From assembly GCA_023333565.1 (NCBI GenBank), contig JAJKFH010000801.1, positions 124,001 through 188,000 of the forward strand: DNA of 64,000 nt, read 5' to 3'. Source of the DNA: Puffinus mauretanicus (taxonomy: Eukaryota > Chordata > Aves > Procellariiformes > Procellariidae). This document shows positions 39,001 through 50,288 of this stretch, piece after piece. The translations under genes and the position numbers were made by a program. The notes beneath the pieces were generated by a model. It was not told the DNA's origin, did not search any database, and was given only the letters and a program-made list of their open reading frames with translations. Each line of letters opens with the position of its first letter. Position 1 is the stretch's first letter.

Positions 39001-39689
39001 ATTAAATTAGTGTGTTAGAAACCTGACTATTGAATAAAGAAAATCATTGTATGCCATACATTAATTTTTTCAAGATATTTTTGTGAATTGTTGTATTTTT
39101 CATCATTGTAGGTTTTGAAAGAAAATACTATATTTTTTTCACGTTTTAGACACACCATTATTCTCCCTTAATTTCTATCGATTTAAAAGATTCTATATTT
39201 CTTTATAGATGACAGGGATTAGTCTCACAATGTATAATGCCAATTTAACTTCATTCTGAGTGTTTCATCTTCAATGTTAGCTCAGTGACAAAACATCATT
39301 TTATTCTCCCATTTGGACTGCTGGAATTCTCTTCAAATCCTCTTCTGACCTGGACTGTAATTCTGTCCACGACTAAGAGACATGTCAGGCTATTTTACAC
39401 GCTATTTGAAAGTAACAACTGCTCTTTGCTAACTGAAGATGGCAGAAATTGCTTCAAAAGGCTCTCAGGATGAAACACAAAGATCAGTGTTGCCTAGGTG
39501 AAGGGCCACAATTTCAGGTATATGATTGAAGACTGATATCTCTGCACACACAAAAGCCACGAGGCTCAGAGGAACAGGGACTAGGCGGGGAATGCTGGGA
39601 ACCTCACCAGTAAAAACCAGTGCTCCCTGACTGATCCGCTTCCAGGGCAGGGCTGGATTAGCCCATCCAAGGAAAAGAAATCCTCCCAG
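36001..39689. other. Unique AT-rich DNA; possible conserved non-coding stretch at 38,460-39,010
   Basis: No exon or named repeat is seen. A polypyrimidine tract with C-rich core lies at 38,041-38,090. The 38,460-39,010 part is low in simple sequence and carries many TAAT/ATTA cores with intervening GC-containing words, the texture often seen in vertebrate conserved non-coding elements. That is an impression only and needs cross-species alignment. Confidence 0.4.
38041..38090. repeat. Polypyrimidine tract with C-rich core
   Basis: Almost all bases on the plus strand are C or T, with CTCCTCCTCC and CCCGCCCGCCCC segments. Such purine/pyrimidine asymmetric tracts can form triplex DNA. Confidence 0.7.
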
Positions 39690-40550
39690 ATGAGAGGGGA
39701 GATAAACTCTCCACCTGAGCACCTGAAGTCTGAAGTGAGGCGTGACCTACAGGGTATGGGACTTACGAGATGCAAAGGAAGAACATTTGGGGAGTGCATT
39801 AAACTCACTATGGGGTTGTGGAGATGTGTGGGACTTAATATGGGACATTCAGGAGAAAGACCAAAGGTGGGGAAAGGGAAGGATCAAGGTGGTTTGGCAG
39901 GAATAAGGGTGGGAAAATAGAGGGATGAGGGATTAAAAGGGACCAGCTGAATGTGAACAGGTTGTAGGTCTGTACACTTGTCCTACTAAGCCCTGCACCT
40001 TGGTCACTGCAGTCTAGCCTATCTTCTCACTAACTCCTACCTCTGCTATCTGTGTGGGTGCACTCTGTGAGTATGGGTGAGTGGATATGGGTTCATGTTG
40101 GCAAACCTCAAGCTGAACTAGCCAACAAGCAGAAGTCTGCGAGCCAGCAGCTGGAGTGGGACCATGAACATCAGAGGCTCTAGATCCAGCGAGAATGGGA
40201 TCTTGGACAAGGTGTTGGAGGGACCTCTAGTGAGCATACACACATAAAAACACACTCATACACACATATATAATATTTTTACCAGCAGATTAAAATTCTG
40301 ATCAGCTCAAGAATAAGAACTGGATTTGGCCATCTGTGCTGTTCATGATCCTCTGAGTGCTGTGTGTTTTGGTCATTGCTGGTAAAAACGCCATTTTCTG
40401 CCTGAATGGTTCTGTATGTCTGGTCATGTATACATATATACTATGGATGTATGTGTGAGCATACTGGGAGTGTGCGCTCAGCTGAACTGGGACAGGGAGC
40501 CCCAGTGGCCTTGTATCTATCAGTTAACTGCTGGACTCAGCAACCTCACA
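39690..40550 (+). mobile_element. Interspersed repeat family R1, copy 2
   Basis: This is the diverged partner of 4,000-5,260, in the same orientation. It shares the ACCAAAGGTGGGG box, a purine-rich stretch ending ATTAAAAGGGA, the AAGCCCTGCACCTTGG and CACTGCAGTCTAGCC boxes, a (CA)n-rich stretch at 40,240-40,275, the ACCAGCAG box that follows it, and a TGTATGTGTG..CAT segment near 40,440. It is less GC-rich than copy 1. Left and right edges are estimates; no target duplication is identified. Confidence 0.5.
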
Positions 40551-42982
40551 AGCTTTTTTTTTGATGTGACAAATTACTGTGATTATAACATAGATCGACT
40601 CAGCCTGGCTGATGTTTTCTGAAACTATCAGCTTTACCATAATTTCCATAATAATATTGTCTGGCAAACAAAAAAAGGAACATTAGAATATTCTATTGAT
40701 TATTTCTGGCTGTTGCTGAGTTATGTTCTCTAATGGGCCCTGAGATTCTTTGTGATGTAACAGATCTGGGATATGATTAGCACATTATAAAGAAAAAAAA
40801 ATTATAAACAGCCTTCTACAGAATAGAAAATTAATTTCGTGGTGCCTCAACATCTTCACTCTAGAAGTAATTTTGCAGGTGAATAATTTTGATGTAACAT
40901 GAAGGAAATGTAGAAAAACATGTCTTCTAGGACCTCACTGTATTGGTATCTAAATGCACACGTGATCTATAGATCTACGTATTTTTATTTATATACCCAC
41001 ATAAGTATGTGGATATTCACTACATAGGATAAATTAATATTTTAAACAGAAAGATATTATTTCTTCCATATTTATATACTTTCTTTTTAAACATGTATTC
41101 TAAAAGGCACATTCTATTAAAAAAGATTTTTTTGAAAGGGATCTAACTTACTAAAGTATTGGCATATAGATACTGTTATATGAAAAAAAGAAATCTTGTT
41201 TCCATATGGCATCTACTAGATGGGTCTAACTCTTCTGCCACACAACTGTGTTGCTTTAACAATTGGTCAGCCTGTTTGTAACAGCAGTTAATTTCATTTT
41301 GTGCAGCATAGCTTTATCAGAACATTGTCGTTTGAACCTCTGATACATATCTAATATTGTGCTGAGTAATAGTTGTACTTAAGACTACATATTATTCAAG
41401 CTTAGGACCAAACTTACTACAAATTTTCAAATGATAGTTCTGCTGCAACACGTTGTTGAATTAGAAAGGAAATGTATTTTACTATGGTCAGAAGTAGGCA
41501 TTTCCATAGGCAGACTAGAAAATGTGCAAGATCCCTCAGCCATTCATACAAATAAAATTCAGTAAACACTTTGCTGCCCTGGGCAATCACCTGCTCTATC
41601 TACTTGGAAGAGAGCGGTCAGCTTCTGATGCTTCATTAGAAAAGCATTGAGCAGCATCAACCCAGTACTGCACTTGCTTTTTAAAAGGGGAGGAAAAAAA
41701 TGCTTCAAAAAAGTGTCGTTGGCTTTATTTGACTTTTTTGTTTGATTTATTTTTTAGCAGAAGGAAACAGATCAATTCTGCAACAAGTATGACAAAAAGT
41801 CTTTTATCTCCCCCTCCATGTTCAAGAACAAGTTTTAGAAGCAAACCAAAAACTTTCCATTTCAATAAACTAATTAATATAAATCTAAGTTATGAAAGTA
41901 CATTACAGCAATTGCTTGCATAAATTATCAGGCAAAGTGCAGTTCTCTCAAGTATGGAAAGGTATTTTAAAGGGCTGATGTTTTACAGACCACTTCAAAA
42001 CACCTGCTTAAATGCTTTTTTTTTTTTTTTTTTTTTTTAAGTCATTGCCATAAAGTTAACATGCATAGACAAGAGAGTTTCCAGGATCAATCCTTAGAAA
42101 CTCCTTTTGTCTTTATTAGATGGGAAAAAAATGAGGTGCTAGGAACTCTAGGTAAGGAACTGGCTGAATACTGTTGAAATTGTTTTTTCCCCAGAGCATA
42201 TCTCCCAAACTATACTCCCCTATCTGATGTCATCACAGCAGTTTGTTTGACTTAGGGCACATTCAGAGCAGCGTTATTGCTGTACAGCATAGATATATCA
42301 GAGCTTATTTTAAATGTTCTTCAATCAGTGTTTAGGGTAGCAGTACAGTCCCCTGCAAGGGACACTTGCACCTTAATTATTGAAATGGTAAACTCACCTG
42401 AAAATCAGTAACAAACAAATAATCAGCCGCAGTAATACGGACCTTAGGGTAAACTAATAGACTGTTAAGCCATTTTATTAGCCAGCATATCTCCCATAAT
42501 CTGCTTCAAGGTGCTTATTGCAGTTCTTCTACCAGAGCTTTTGGCGCTCTCTGATCTCCAGGTTTTGACTCTCTTAGAGTCAAATAAGCCGCAATAAGAA
42601 AGACCTAGATCAGAAGTCAGACTTGTAGATAGGAATAGCACTGCAGCCCAATCTAGACCTGGCACATTTCAGACAGAAAAAGAGATTTAGCTACATAATT
42701 AAGCTTGCTCATATAAACTTATATGGGTCTACAGGACACTACAGTCCAATTTAATACGGGCAAAATTTGCAGATTCTTAGGTATTAATCAGAGGTCTGAG
42801 GTCCTCCTGAGTGTTTGACCAGCTAGTGGCTTCTGCATAAAGGAATGAGCTATCTTCTGTTGCTAAAAAAAGAAAGGAAGAAATCTTCCCAAGTCAGTGA
42901 AATTGTAAGAGAAAAATAGAATTAAAGTGGATTTTCATTATGGCTCTCCAAAGACATACCAGTTGTTGCTTAACTGATTTAG
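40551..42982. other. Unique AT-rich DNA, no gene seen
   Basis: A 23-nt T run lies at 42,016-42,038. On the minus strand an AATAAA-type signal lies about 70 nt before the corresponding poly(A), too far for a normal retrocopy tail. No exon or repeat family is recognised. Confidence 0.55.
42016..42038. repeat. Poly(T) tract
   Basis: This is an uninterrupted run of 23 T with AT-rich flanks. Confidence 0.9.
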
Positions 42983-43765
42983 AATCATAGAATCATAGAA
43001 TCATAGAATCAGTAAGGTTGGAAAAGACCTTTAAGATCATCGAGTCCAACCGTCAATCCAACACACCATGCCCCCTACACCATGTCCCTAAGGGCCTCAT
43101 CTACACGTCTTTTAAATACCTCCAGGGATGGTGACTCTACCACTTCCCTGGGCAGCCTGTTCCAAGGCCTGACCACTCTTTCAGTAAAAAAATTCCTCCT
43201 AATGTCCAGTCTAAACCTCCTGGCGCAACTTGAGGCCATTTCCTCTTGTCCTATTGCTAGTTACTTGGGAGAAGAGACCAACCCCCACCTCGCTACAACC
43301 TCCTTTCAGGTAGTTGTAGAGCGCGATGAGGTCTCCCCTCAGCCTCCTCTTCTCCAGACTAAACAACCCCAGTTCCCTCAGCCGCTCCTCATCAGACTTG
43401 TGCTCCAGGCCCTTCACCAGCTTCGTTGCCCTTCTCTGGACACGCTCCAGCACCTCCATGTCCTTCTTGTAGTGAGGGGCCCAAACTGAACACAGGATTC
43501 GAGGTGCGGCCTCACCAGTGCCGAGTACAGGGGCACGATCACCTCCCTGCTCCTGCTGGCCACGCTATCTCTGATACAGGCCAGGATGCCGTTGGCCTTC
43601 TTGGCCACCTGGGCACACTGCCGGCTCATGTTCAGCCGGCTGTCACCAGCACCCCCAGGTCCTTTTCCTCTGGGCAGCTTTCCAGCCACTCTTCCCCAAG
43701 CCTGCAGCGTTGCTCTGGGTTGTTGTGGCCGAAGTGCAGGACCCGGCACTTGGCCTTGTTGAACC

Positions 43766-44302
43766 TCATATGTTGGCCTCGGCCCATCGATCCAGCCTGT
43801 CCAGGTCCCTCTGCAGAGCCTTCCTACCCTCCAGCAGATCAACACTCCCCAGCTTGGTGTCATCTGCAAACTTACTGAGGGAGCACTCGATCCCCTCGTC
43901 CAGATCATTGATAAAGATATTGAACAGGATCGGCCCCAGTACTGAGCCCTGGGGAACACCGCTCGTGACCGGCCGCCAACTGGATTTAACTCCGTTGACC
44001 ACAACTCTCTGGGCTCGGCTGTCCAGCCAGTTTTTTACCCAGCGAAGAGTGTACCTGTCTAGGCCGTGAGCCGCCAGCTTCTCTAGGAGAATGCTGTGGG
44101 AGACAGTGTCAAAGGCTTTACTGAAGTCCAGGTAGACCACATCCACAGCCTTTCCCTCATCCACTAAGCGGGTCACCTGGTCATAGAAGGAGATCAGGTG
44201 GGTCAAGCAGGACCTGCCTTCCATGAACCCGTGCTGGCTGGGCCTGATCCCCTGGTTGTCCCGGACATGGCTCGTGAGCGCCGGACATGGCTCGTGAGCG
44301 CC
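43766..44302 (-). pseudogene. CR1 ORF2 reverse transcriptase fragment
   Basis: This is the best preserved coding relic in the window. It keeps both catalytic aspartates of FADD, the motif A aspartate and the motif B glycine-proline pattern. It encodes only the fingers-palm part; the N-terminal endonuclease is absent by 5' truncation and the downstream part is out of frame. Family knowledge: CR1 RT copies element RNA at a nicked target site by target-primed reverse transcription. The open frame extends 15 bp past the element into host flank, so its first codons are not element sequence. Confidence 0.9.
44263..44302. repeat. Exact 20-bp tandem duplication at the CR1 5' end
   Basis: The 20-mer CCGGACATGGCTCGTGAGCG occupies 44,261-44,280 and again 44,281-44,300 with no mismatch. 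It sits exactly at the 5' truncation point of the minus-strand CR1, and the second copy abuts host-like AT-rich sequence. Confidence 0.95.
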
Positions 44303-45679
44303 ATTTACATAACCCACACATGTATATCAGCAAACATTAGAGACCAAACTGTAGCGTTGTTCTTAGTCGCATTAGTAGAATCTTCTGTAATAATTACACA
44401 TAGTGAAAGGAAATCCTTAGCTCTAGACACTGTTTTGTAATTGCTTTTTAGTTTGCATATGTCAAAGACATAATAAACATCATAACAATATCATAACTCT
44501 TCAAGCTGCAAATTAAAACTAAAATGGCCTTAAGAGCCTGTTCAAAAAACATTGACTCCCATAATTTCACTGTATTTGTATAATGGTTAATAAGTCATTA
44601 TTAACCTTATAAGAAGTATATCAGAAGTTCTATTTACAGGTGAGTGAGCAACACATGAGCAAAATGCTAGGGGACACTTTTTGGTTTTCCAAATAACTCC
44701 TTCTTAATTGACTGCAAGTATTTAAATCAATGAAGGTGTACACTAAGTTGTAACAATGTAACATAAGATTGGCAGATCAAACATCATAAAAGGATGAGAG
44801 AAAGCTTTTATTTTCCATGACAAATGTCGATACCCTTTGTGATATTAGTTCACTTTTTTTGTTGTTTGTTTTTTTATTATGAAATATGTTTTGGAACTAA
44901 ATCATTTATGCAAACATTTTTAAGAGTATCAAACAGAAAATTTTATTTGCTGGATTTAAAATGGTATCAGAATATGAATTTTGATTTGAATTCCATTTTA
45001 ATTAAAATAATAATGAACAGTTAATGCAACAAAGAAACACCAGTTGTTACTGTAATTCATCATGACCTGATATCATGCAGTCTATTTTCCCTTGAGAAGC
45101 TCATTTTTGAGCGTGCCAGTGATGATATAGTGGAAAAAGTTGGAACTGTTCTATAACTCAACCCAATTTGCAGCACTTTTATAAACAGCTTCTTCTGACA
45201 GTCTTTTGTCTTCAATGGACATTCATAACAGAGATGTAAGGTAAAGTTTCAATCCAAAATATTTATGCCAAAATATTGAAAAAGAAATATTTGCTGCAAG
45301 TTGCCTCAGACTCTTGACAAAATAACCTCTAAAAAATGAGTTGAAATTTGGATAGCTCTCATGTCTCAAGTTCAGGGAAAAAGATATTTAAAGCTTTGCA
45401 AGGACTGTTTGGATATCTACTGATACTGCAAGGACTCTTGATTTAGGATTGCTTGATCAAAAGATGTTTTTTCCTAAACTGTCTAACAACAGTTCTCTTA
45501 CTTCTGAATTAAACAGAGGCATAAAAAATGATCTGGACTTTCTAATTGTTGCTTAATTGTTAATATTTTTTATGTTCATCACTGAACTCTTGGTTCATTG
45601 GTGTTTCTTTGGGGGAAAAAAACCAAAAAAGTGAATAATCACCTTTATAGAAAATAGCAATGTAGCCTAATGAATGAGC

Positions 45680-45755
45680 CTGACTGATTGGAAAACCTTA
45701 TTAGTGGTTTTTTTTTTTTTTTTTAGGAAAACCTGACTGATTCACCAATTAGTTT
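45680..45755. repeat. Poly(T) flanked by imperfect duplicated sequence
   Basis: A 17-nt T run at 45,708-45,724 lies between CCTGACTGATTGGAAAACCTTATTAGT on the left and CCTGACTGATTCACCAATTAGT on the right. The left and right words share CCTGACTGATT and ATTAGT. This resembles a duplicated target around an inserted homopolymer, or local replication slippage. Confidence 0.6.
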
Positions 45756-45769
45756 CCCACCACAGCCTT

Positions 45770-45890
45770 TTACTACTTGCATGTCCTGAAGCAAGTCAAG
45801 TAATGTCTCTGTATTTCTACTTCCCACATTAAGAGTAAAACTCACTCTTATTATGTAAATATTTGTGTAATAAGTTATATTTATGGGTCT
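45770..45890 (+). mobile_element. Possible ancient MIR-type SINE tail
   Basis: The segment TCCTGAAGCAAGTCAAGTAATG, then TCTCTGTATTTCTACTTCCCA, then AAGAGTAAAA with an AT-rich continuation follows the order of the tRNA-SINE (MIR) region with its 'aagtca..ctctgtgcctcagtttccc..tgtaaaa' landmarks. The match is short and diverged, so chance is possible. Confidence 0.3.
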
Positions 45891-46739
45891 GATTCATTGT
45901 AGGGTCTAGTATACACTATATATTACAAGGGAAAGTAAATAAATTACAAAGCAAATTACCTTCAGTTACCAAATAATTGGGATATTTTATCACAAATGTA
46001 GAAGATGTAGTTCTTAGCAGAGGAATATCTCAAATGTATCATTTATTGGAAAGGGAAAAGTTGTTCTTTTTAAGAAAGAAACAATTGCAAAATATAAACA
46101 GACTATGATTAATTCAACCATCAAAAATGCAGTCACTGTCAAGCTTCTTTCTTTGCAGAGGGAATAAGCTTTCCCCCATTTCACAGTCAGGGTAGGACAG
46201 GTAGCTATACCCACTGGGTAGAAAAGGTAGAGGTAAGCTTCATGGCAGATGGTGAGAGGCACTTAGATGCCTAATTTTTGTGTGTACTACATATATTTCA
46301 TATCTTGAAGTCCTGCTTAAGCTTTCTGTACATTCTTTAAAAAAGATTAATTGAATTTATTACTTCCAAATATTGAAAGTGCCCGTGATGTGTAGCAGAT
46401 GCACTTCTGGAGGAATACATTAAGAATGCAGACTGTTACTGTCTCTCTAACAACTACATTATTCTTCTATCCCATAGTATGCATTGGATCATTGATGAAA
46501 AACGTACTTAGTCGAACTGTCAGGAGCATCGATTCTTCCTTGTGCCTCAGATTTTATATAGGTTATATCATTAAATATGGCAAAGGGACACACAGCTTAT
46601 TTCAGAAGAGAGTCTTACTGCCTTAGCTCATCTTAGACTAGTAATTTGAATCAGAGAATGGAATCCATTTATTTGATAGGAATTACCTTGGCATACACAA
46701 TTTTGTTATTATTACCTACTTTGGAAGAAGAAATGGAAG

Positions 46740-49030
46740 GAATCTTGCCAGCTTCACTCCAGCAGAGACACTGCTACTGGAGTTCATGGTTTTTCCTTTC
46801 TTTCAATCCTGCCTGAACCCTCAGCTGACCTTTAGACAAGGGACCCAGGTCATTGCCCAGATGAAAAACTTCTCAGGGGAATATTCTTTTTGCAGTTTGC
46901 AAGTACCCTTGTCATCCTCTTCCAGTCCTGCTTCAACTGAAGATCAAGGGTTTTTTTCCCCCTCAAGCTGATCCGTAAACCTATCCCTAACCCGCACACC
47001 AATGCTTGCCTAAGCCTTTACCAGAGAACCGAGCCATAGCCTAGATGAAAGTTTTCTCAGGGGAGGTTTTTTTATTGTAGCTTACATCCGCCTCTGGCAG
47101 CCCTGTGACAGTCCTGGTGTGACTTGAGCTCTAGATTTTTCTTGCTCTCAAAACTAACCCTTACCTAAGCTCTAAAACTAACCCTTACCCTTAGCCACAC
47201 TATAGACAAGATCCCTCAGCCATTGCTCAGATAAAAAAGTTCTCAGAAGAATTCACAGCCTCACCTTCCTTTGGCAACCCCCTTGAAGACCATCGCTGAC
47301 TGGAGCTTGAGATTTTTTTCCTGTTCTCAAACTTAACTTTACTGCTCAGATTAGCCATTGCCGAGGACCCCGAGTCATTGACTGGAGAAAGAAATTCTGC
47401 AGGGATGATTCTTCCTGCAGCCTATGCAACTCTGTGAGTATGCACCTGGACTAAGTCTAACTGGAGCTCTGGGCTTCCTCTTGCTCTCTCCATAACTGTG
47501 ACCCTAACCTCAATCCTTTGCTGTAAACCCCCAGGCATTTCCCAAATAAAAAGTTCCTCAGGAAACAACTATTTCTACAGTGGACACCTATATTTGGCAG
47601 TCCTTTTGCAGATCCATTCCAAATGAAACTCTAGGCTTTCTCTCTCCTTCAACAGTAACCCTAACCCTAATTCGCATCTAAGGCTTAGCCAAGAACTCCA
47701 ACTGTTGCCCAAATTAAACAAATCTCCATGGAAGAACTTCCTTCTGTAGACTACAGCTCCCTTTGACAGACCCTTTCCATAGACTCACTTTTTATTGTTC
47801 TTAGCCCTTACCCTGAACTACAATGTAACCCTAAATCTTAACATTAGCTGAGCTTTTGGCAGGTCCTCCAGCTGCTATCCAGATGTAGATTTGTTAAGGT
47901 AGAGCTATTTTATTACCCTACACATTATTTCAGTGTAACAATAGTATTAATATTAATATTATCTCTCTCTTTACTTTGGGAATCTCTTCTAAGATTGTCT
48001 CTCAGTGCATGTGTCCTTTTGAGAACCCTAACCGTAGGCAGAGGCTAATGCCACGGGACACCCAGATCCTCAGGTAAAGCGCTGCATGAGGATGCAAACT
48101 AGTACCAGCCCTCAGCTTTTCTCTGCAATTCACCATTTGCTGTTCTGACCTTCCCACTTCCTGCATGAATTCCATCTCTAACTCGTATAAAGGGCTTGAA
48201 GACATGAGACACTCCAATTGCTCAGTTGGAAGCATTGGTGGCAAGGGAGCTCTAGAAACAGCCCTCTCTCCATAGGCAATTTCTTCTCAGCCCCTCCATT
48301 TCTGAATGTCTCAGACCTCTCCTCAGAAACCTGACCTTACAGAGATGCTAACGGCCCTGGACACCCTGATTGCCCAGGCAAAACACAGCTTGAGGGTGAG
48401 CTCAAGAAGTTCTCCCTTAACTCTTCTTTTCTGAGTGAATACATGCTCACTGAGCATTTTAGATCCCTCCCTGTCAGTGACCTAAGCCTTTGTTGAGCCC
48501 AGTGTCTTTGGAGACACCACCCCTGAGGAAGATTAGTTCTAGTAGCAGCCCCACCTATTCCTTGGACAGATTCTACTGAGCCCTTCTCAAGGGCTTCTGC
48601 TTATGCTTTCTCAAGCACTTGAGCCTAATCTGAGACAAATGCCATGGGACACATGTATTGCCTAGAGCAAACAGTGCTAGAAAACCATGTCAGGTGTCAG
48701 ACCTATCTTCCCACTAGAAGCCTCTTCTTAGTCCTGCTGCCCTTGTATGTCTTGCATGGCACCTATTGAAAAACCTAAGTCCGGGCTTTGATGGATGGTA
48801 TGAGACACTGTGACCTCCAAGAGACTGCATTCTTGTAGCAGTTTCCTTTTCCTTAGGCAGCTTCTTCTAAGCTGCTCGTCCTTGGTGTTTCCTTTAGAAG
48901 AAACCTGAGATCAGAGACTAATGAAATGGGATACATGGACTGGCCTGTTCAGCAACTCTACTGGAGTGAGCTCCAGTAGCAGCCCACCCATCCTTTGGTC
49001 AGACTTTCTGAGCTTCTCACTTGCTCTGTG
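46740..49030. repeat. Degenerate satellite array with telomere-like motifs (period about 120-185 bp)
   Basis: In the left part the anchor CATTGCCCAGATGAAAAA-TTCTCAGG recurs in diverged form at 46,851, 47,035, 47,221, 47,376, 47,536, 47,702 and 47,872, giving spacings of 184, 186, 155, 160, 166 and 170 bp. A second anchor, CTGGAGCTCTGGGCTT-CTCTTGCTCTC, precedes telomere-like words in most units: CTATCCCTAACCC, AACTAACCCTTACC, GTGACCCTAACC, GTAACCCTAACCCTAA, TGTAACCCTAAA, GAACCCTAACC. In the right part the anchor GCTAATGCCA-GGGACACC recurs near 48,044, 48,201, 48,347, 48,498, 48,635, 48,797 and 48,916 (119-161 bp apart), alternating with AGCAGCCC..CTTGGGCAG-TTCTTCT..AGCCCCT. I count about 14 monomers. 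No coding content is supported; CDS-like frames in it are incidental. Confidence 0.75.
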
Positions 49031-50288
49031 TTGTATCTTTCACTTTTTAATGTTTTTCCCTTCATCTGAGCCTAAGATAGTTTGAAGTCTGTTCCTGATT
49101 TTATCCACCCATAAACATTTGTACCAAATCTCTCTCTTTTCACAAAGACAAGCCAGTGTATTCTTGCAACACAACGTTAGTTTGAGTTGAACGCTTATGC
49201 AAAAAAAAGGACACCACTGCCTGGAAAAGAATTTGAGGATCTGCCCTACAGGAAAGATTTTTTTAATAGGAAAGAAGTCCTCTTGGTCCTTTTGCAGTGC
49301 TATAGAACACCACATCACTGGTGCTCTGTATCTGTAAAATCTCTGTATTTTTACTCTGATGTTAAAATGATTTTTTGAAACCCTTGGTATCTCAAACCAC
49401 CGTACAGGATATGGGTACACTGAATACAGGGATCAAAGAACATACTCTGGTTCAAAGCCAGATTATGAGGACTTTATGAACTTTGTTCTATTAACTGTTC
49501 AAATATGGTTGGATACAATCAGTAATGAAAACAAATTAAAAAACCCTCTCAGTGAGTTCCCTTTCACATTTTAACAAAGAAGTTTGCCTATCACTGAGTG
49601 TAACTCAGTTAAATAAAGTTATATCAAGGACACTCTGCCACAAAACACAATAGAAGTAGAGTATTTTTGTCTTTAGCAACATTACACAAGATTTTAAAAT
49701 GCCAAAATATTTGAGCTGACACTCTGAAAATATTAGTTTTGTTATATTGTTTTTTTCAAACAGAACGATTGTTCTGCAAACGCTACCCAATAGGTTTATT
49801 TCATCCAATTTTAACAACGTATAAAATTTCTTCTTTCCAATTTTCAGGCACCATCCAATATCTGATATCTCATAACCACAGCAAAGAAACTGATTCTATA
49901 AGCTTTTGATGACTCACACAGCTATTGCTTTTCAACACTGGAAGTGCCAGAGAAAGAGAAAGTTGTTAGCAGAGCTATTCCATGATTTTCCCAGACCCCA
50001 GTGACTTTCCACCAATTAAAAGTCTTTTGATAAAGTAAAGAAATGCAAAATTCATCATTTTTTTTCTGTTGTTAATTAAAATTCTATGAAGTGTTATTAC
50101 CTTTTAAGGCTTAGAATATCGTATCAACATACTCAAAATGTGTTATTCTGAAGCAGCCTTTCTTTCATTTTCTTCTCTTCCCTTTCTTTTTGTGCCATGA
50201 GCAAACACAGATGAAACAGAAAGTGAATCTGCCTTGGAAGTCTGTTGTTCTTAATAAGGTAAGTATACTCCTTTCATTAGTGATAGCT
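49031..50288. other. Unique AT-rich DNA between satellite array and inverted repeat
   Basis: Nothing recognisable: no exon, LINE or LTR landmark. The sequence returns to AT-rich background immediately after the array. Confidence 0.55.

Larger units (their letters stand above)
42983..44302 (-). mobile_element. CR1 LINE with recognisable reverse transcriptase, frameshifted
   Basis: The plus strand starts with four reversed octamer units (AGAATCAT) at 42,983-43,014, the CR1 3' tail, so the element is on the minus strand. Reading leftward from 44,317, a 183-codon open frame carries RT palm motifs in order: motif [10 protein letters not shown] at about residues 62-70, motif [12 protein letters not shown] at 119-129 and motif C FADD at 150-153 (43,859-43,870). 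The frame stops at 43,766. The thumb and C-terminal parts continue in other frames (43,414-43,650 and 43,211-43,459), so at least two frameshifts separate the parts. The 5' end is truncated within RT at 44,302 and carries a 20-bp tandem duplication. Endonuclease and ORF1 are missing. It cannot be autonomous. Confidence 0.95.
44303..46739. other. Unique AT-rich DNA; possible MIR-like relic at 45,770-45,890
   Basis: No exon is seen. The interval contains the poly(T) with flanking duplicated words at 45,680-45,755 and a weak match to the tail region of amniote MIR-type SINEs directly after it. The rest shows nothing recognisable. Confidence 0.5.

Noticed and set aside
42016..42125. Poly(T) with AATAAAG on the minus strand as a retrocopy 3' end
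   Set aside because: The signal is about 70 nt from the tract, too far, and no coding similarity is seen upstream.
43082..43878. Long plus-strand frames (135 and 150 codons) over the CR1
   Set aside because: They are antisense to the CR1 coding region; the real coding relic is on the minus strand.
46175..46260. CCCCCATTTCACAG as an antisense MIR
   Set aside because: Only one short word matches; the following sequence does not keep MIR order.
47990..48250. 80-codon minus-strand frame inside the satellite array
   Set aside because: It spans monomer boundaries of a tandem repeat and has no recognisable domain.
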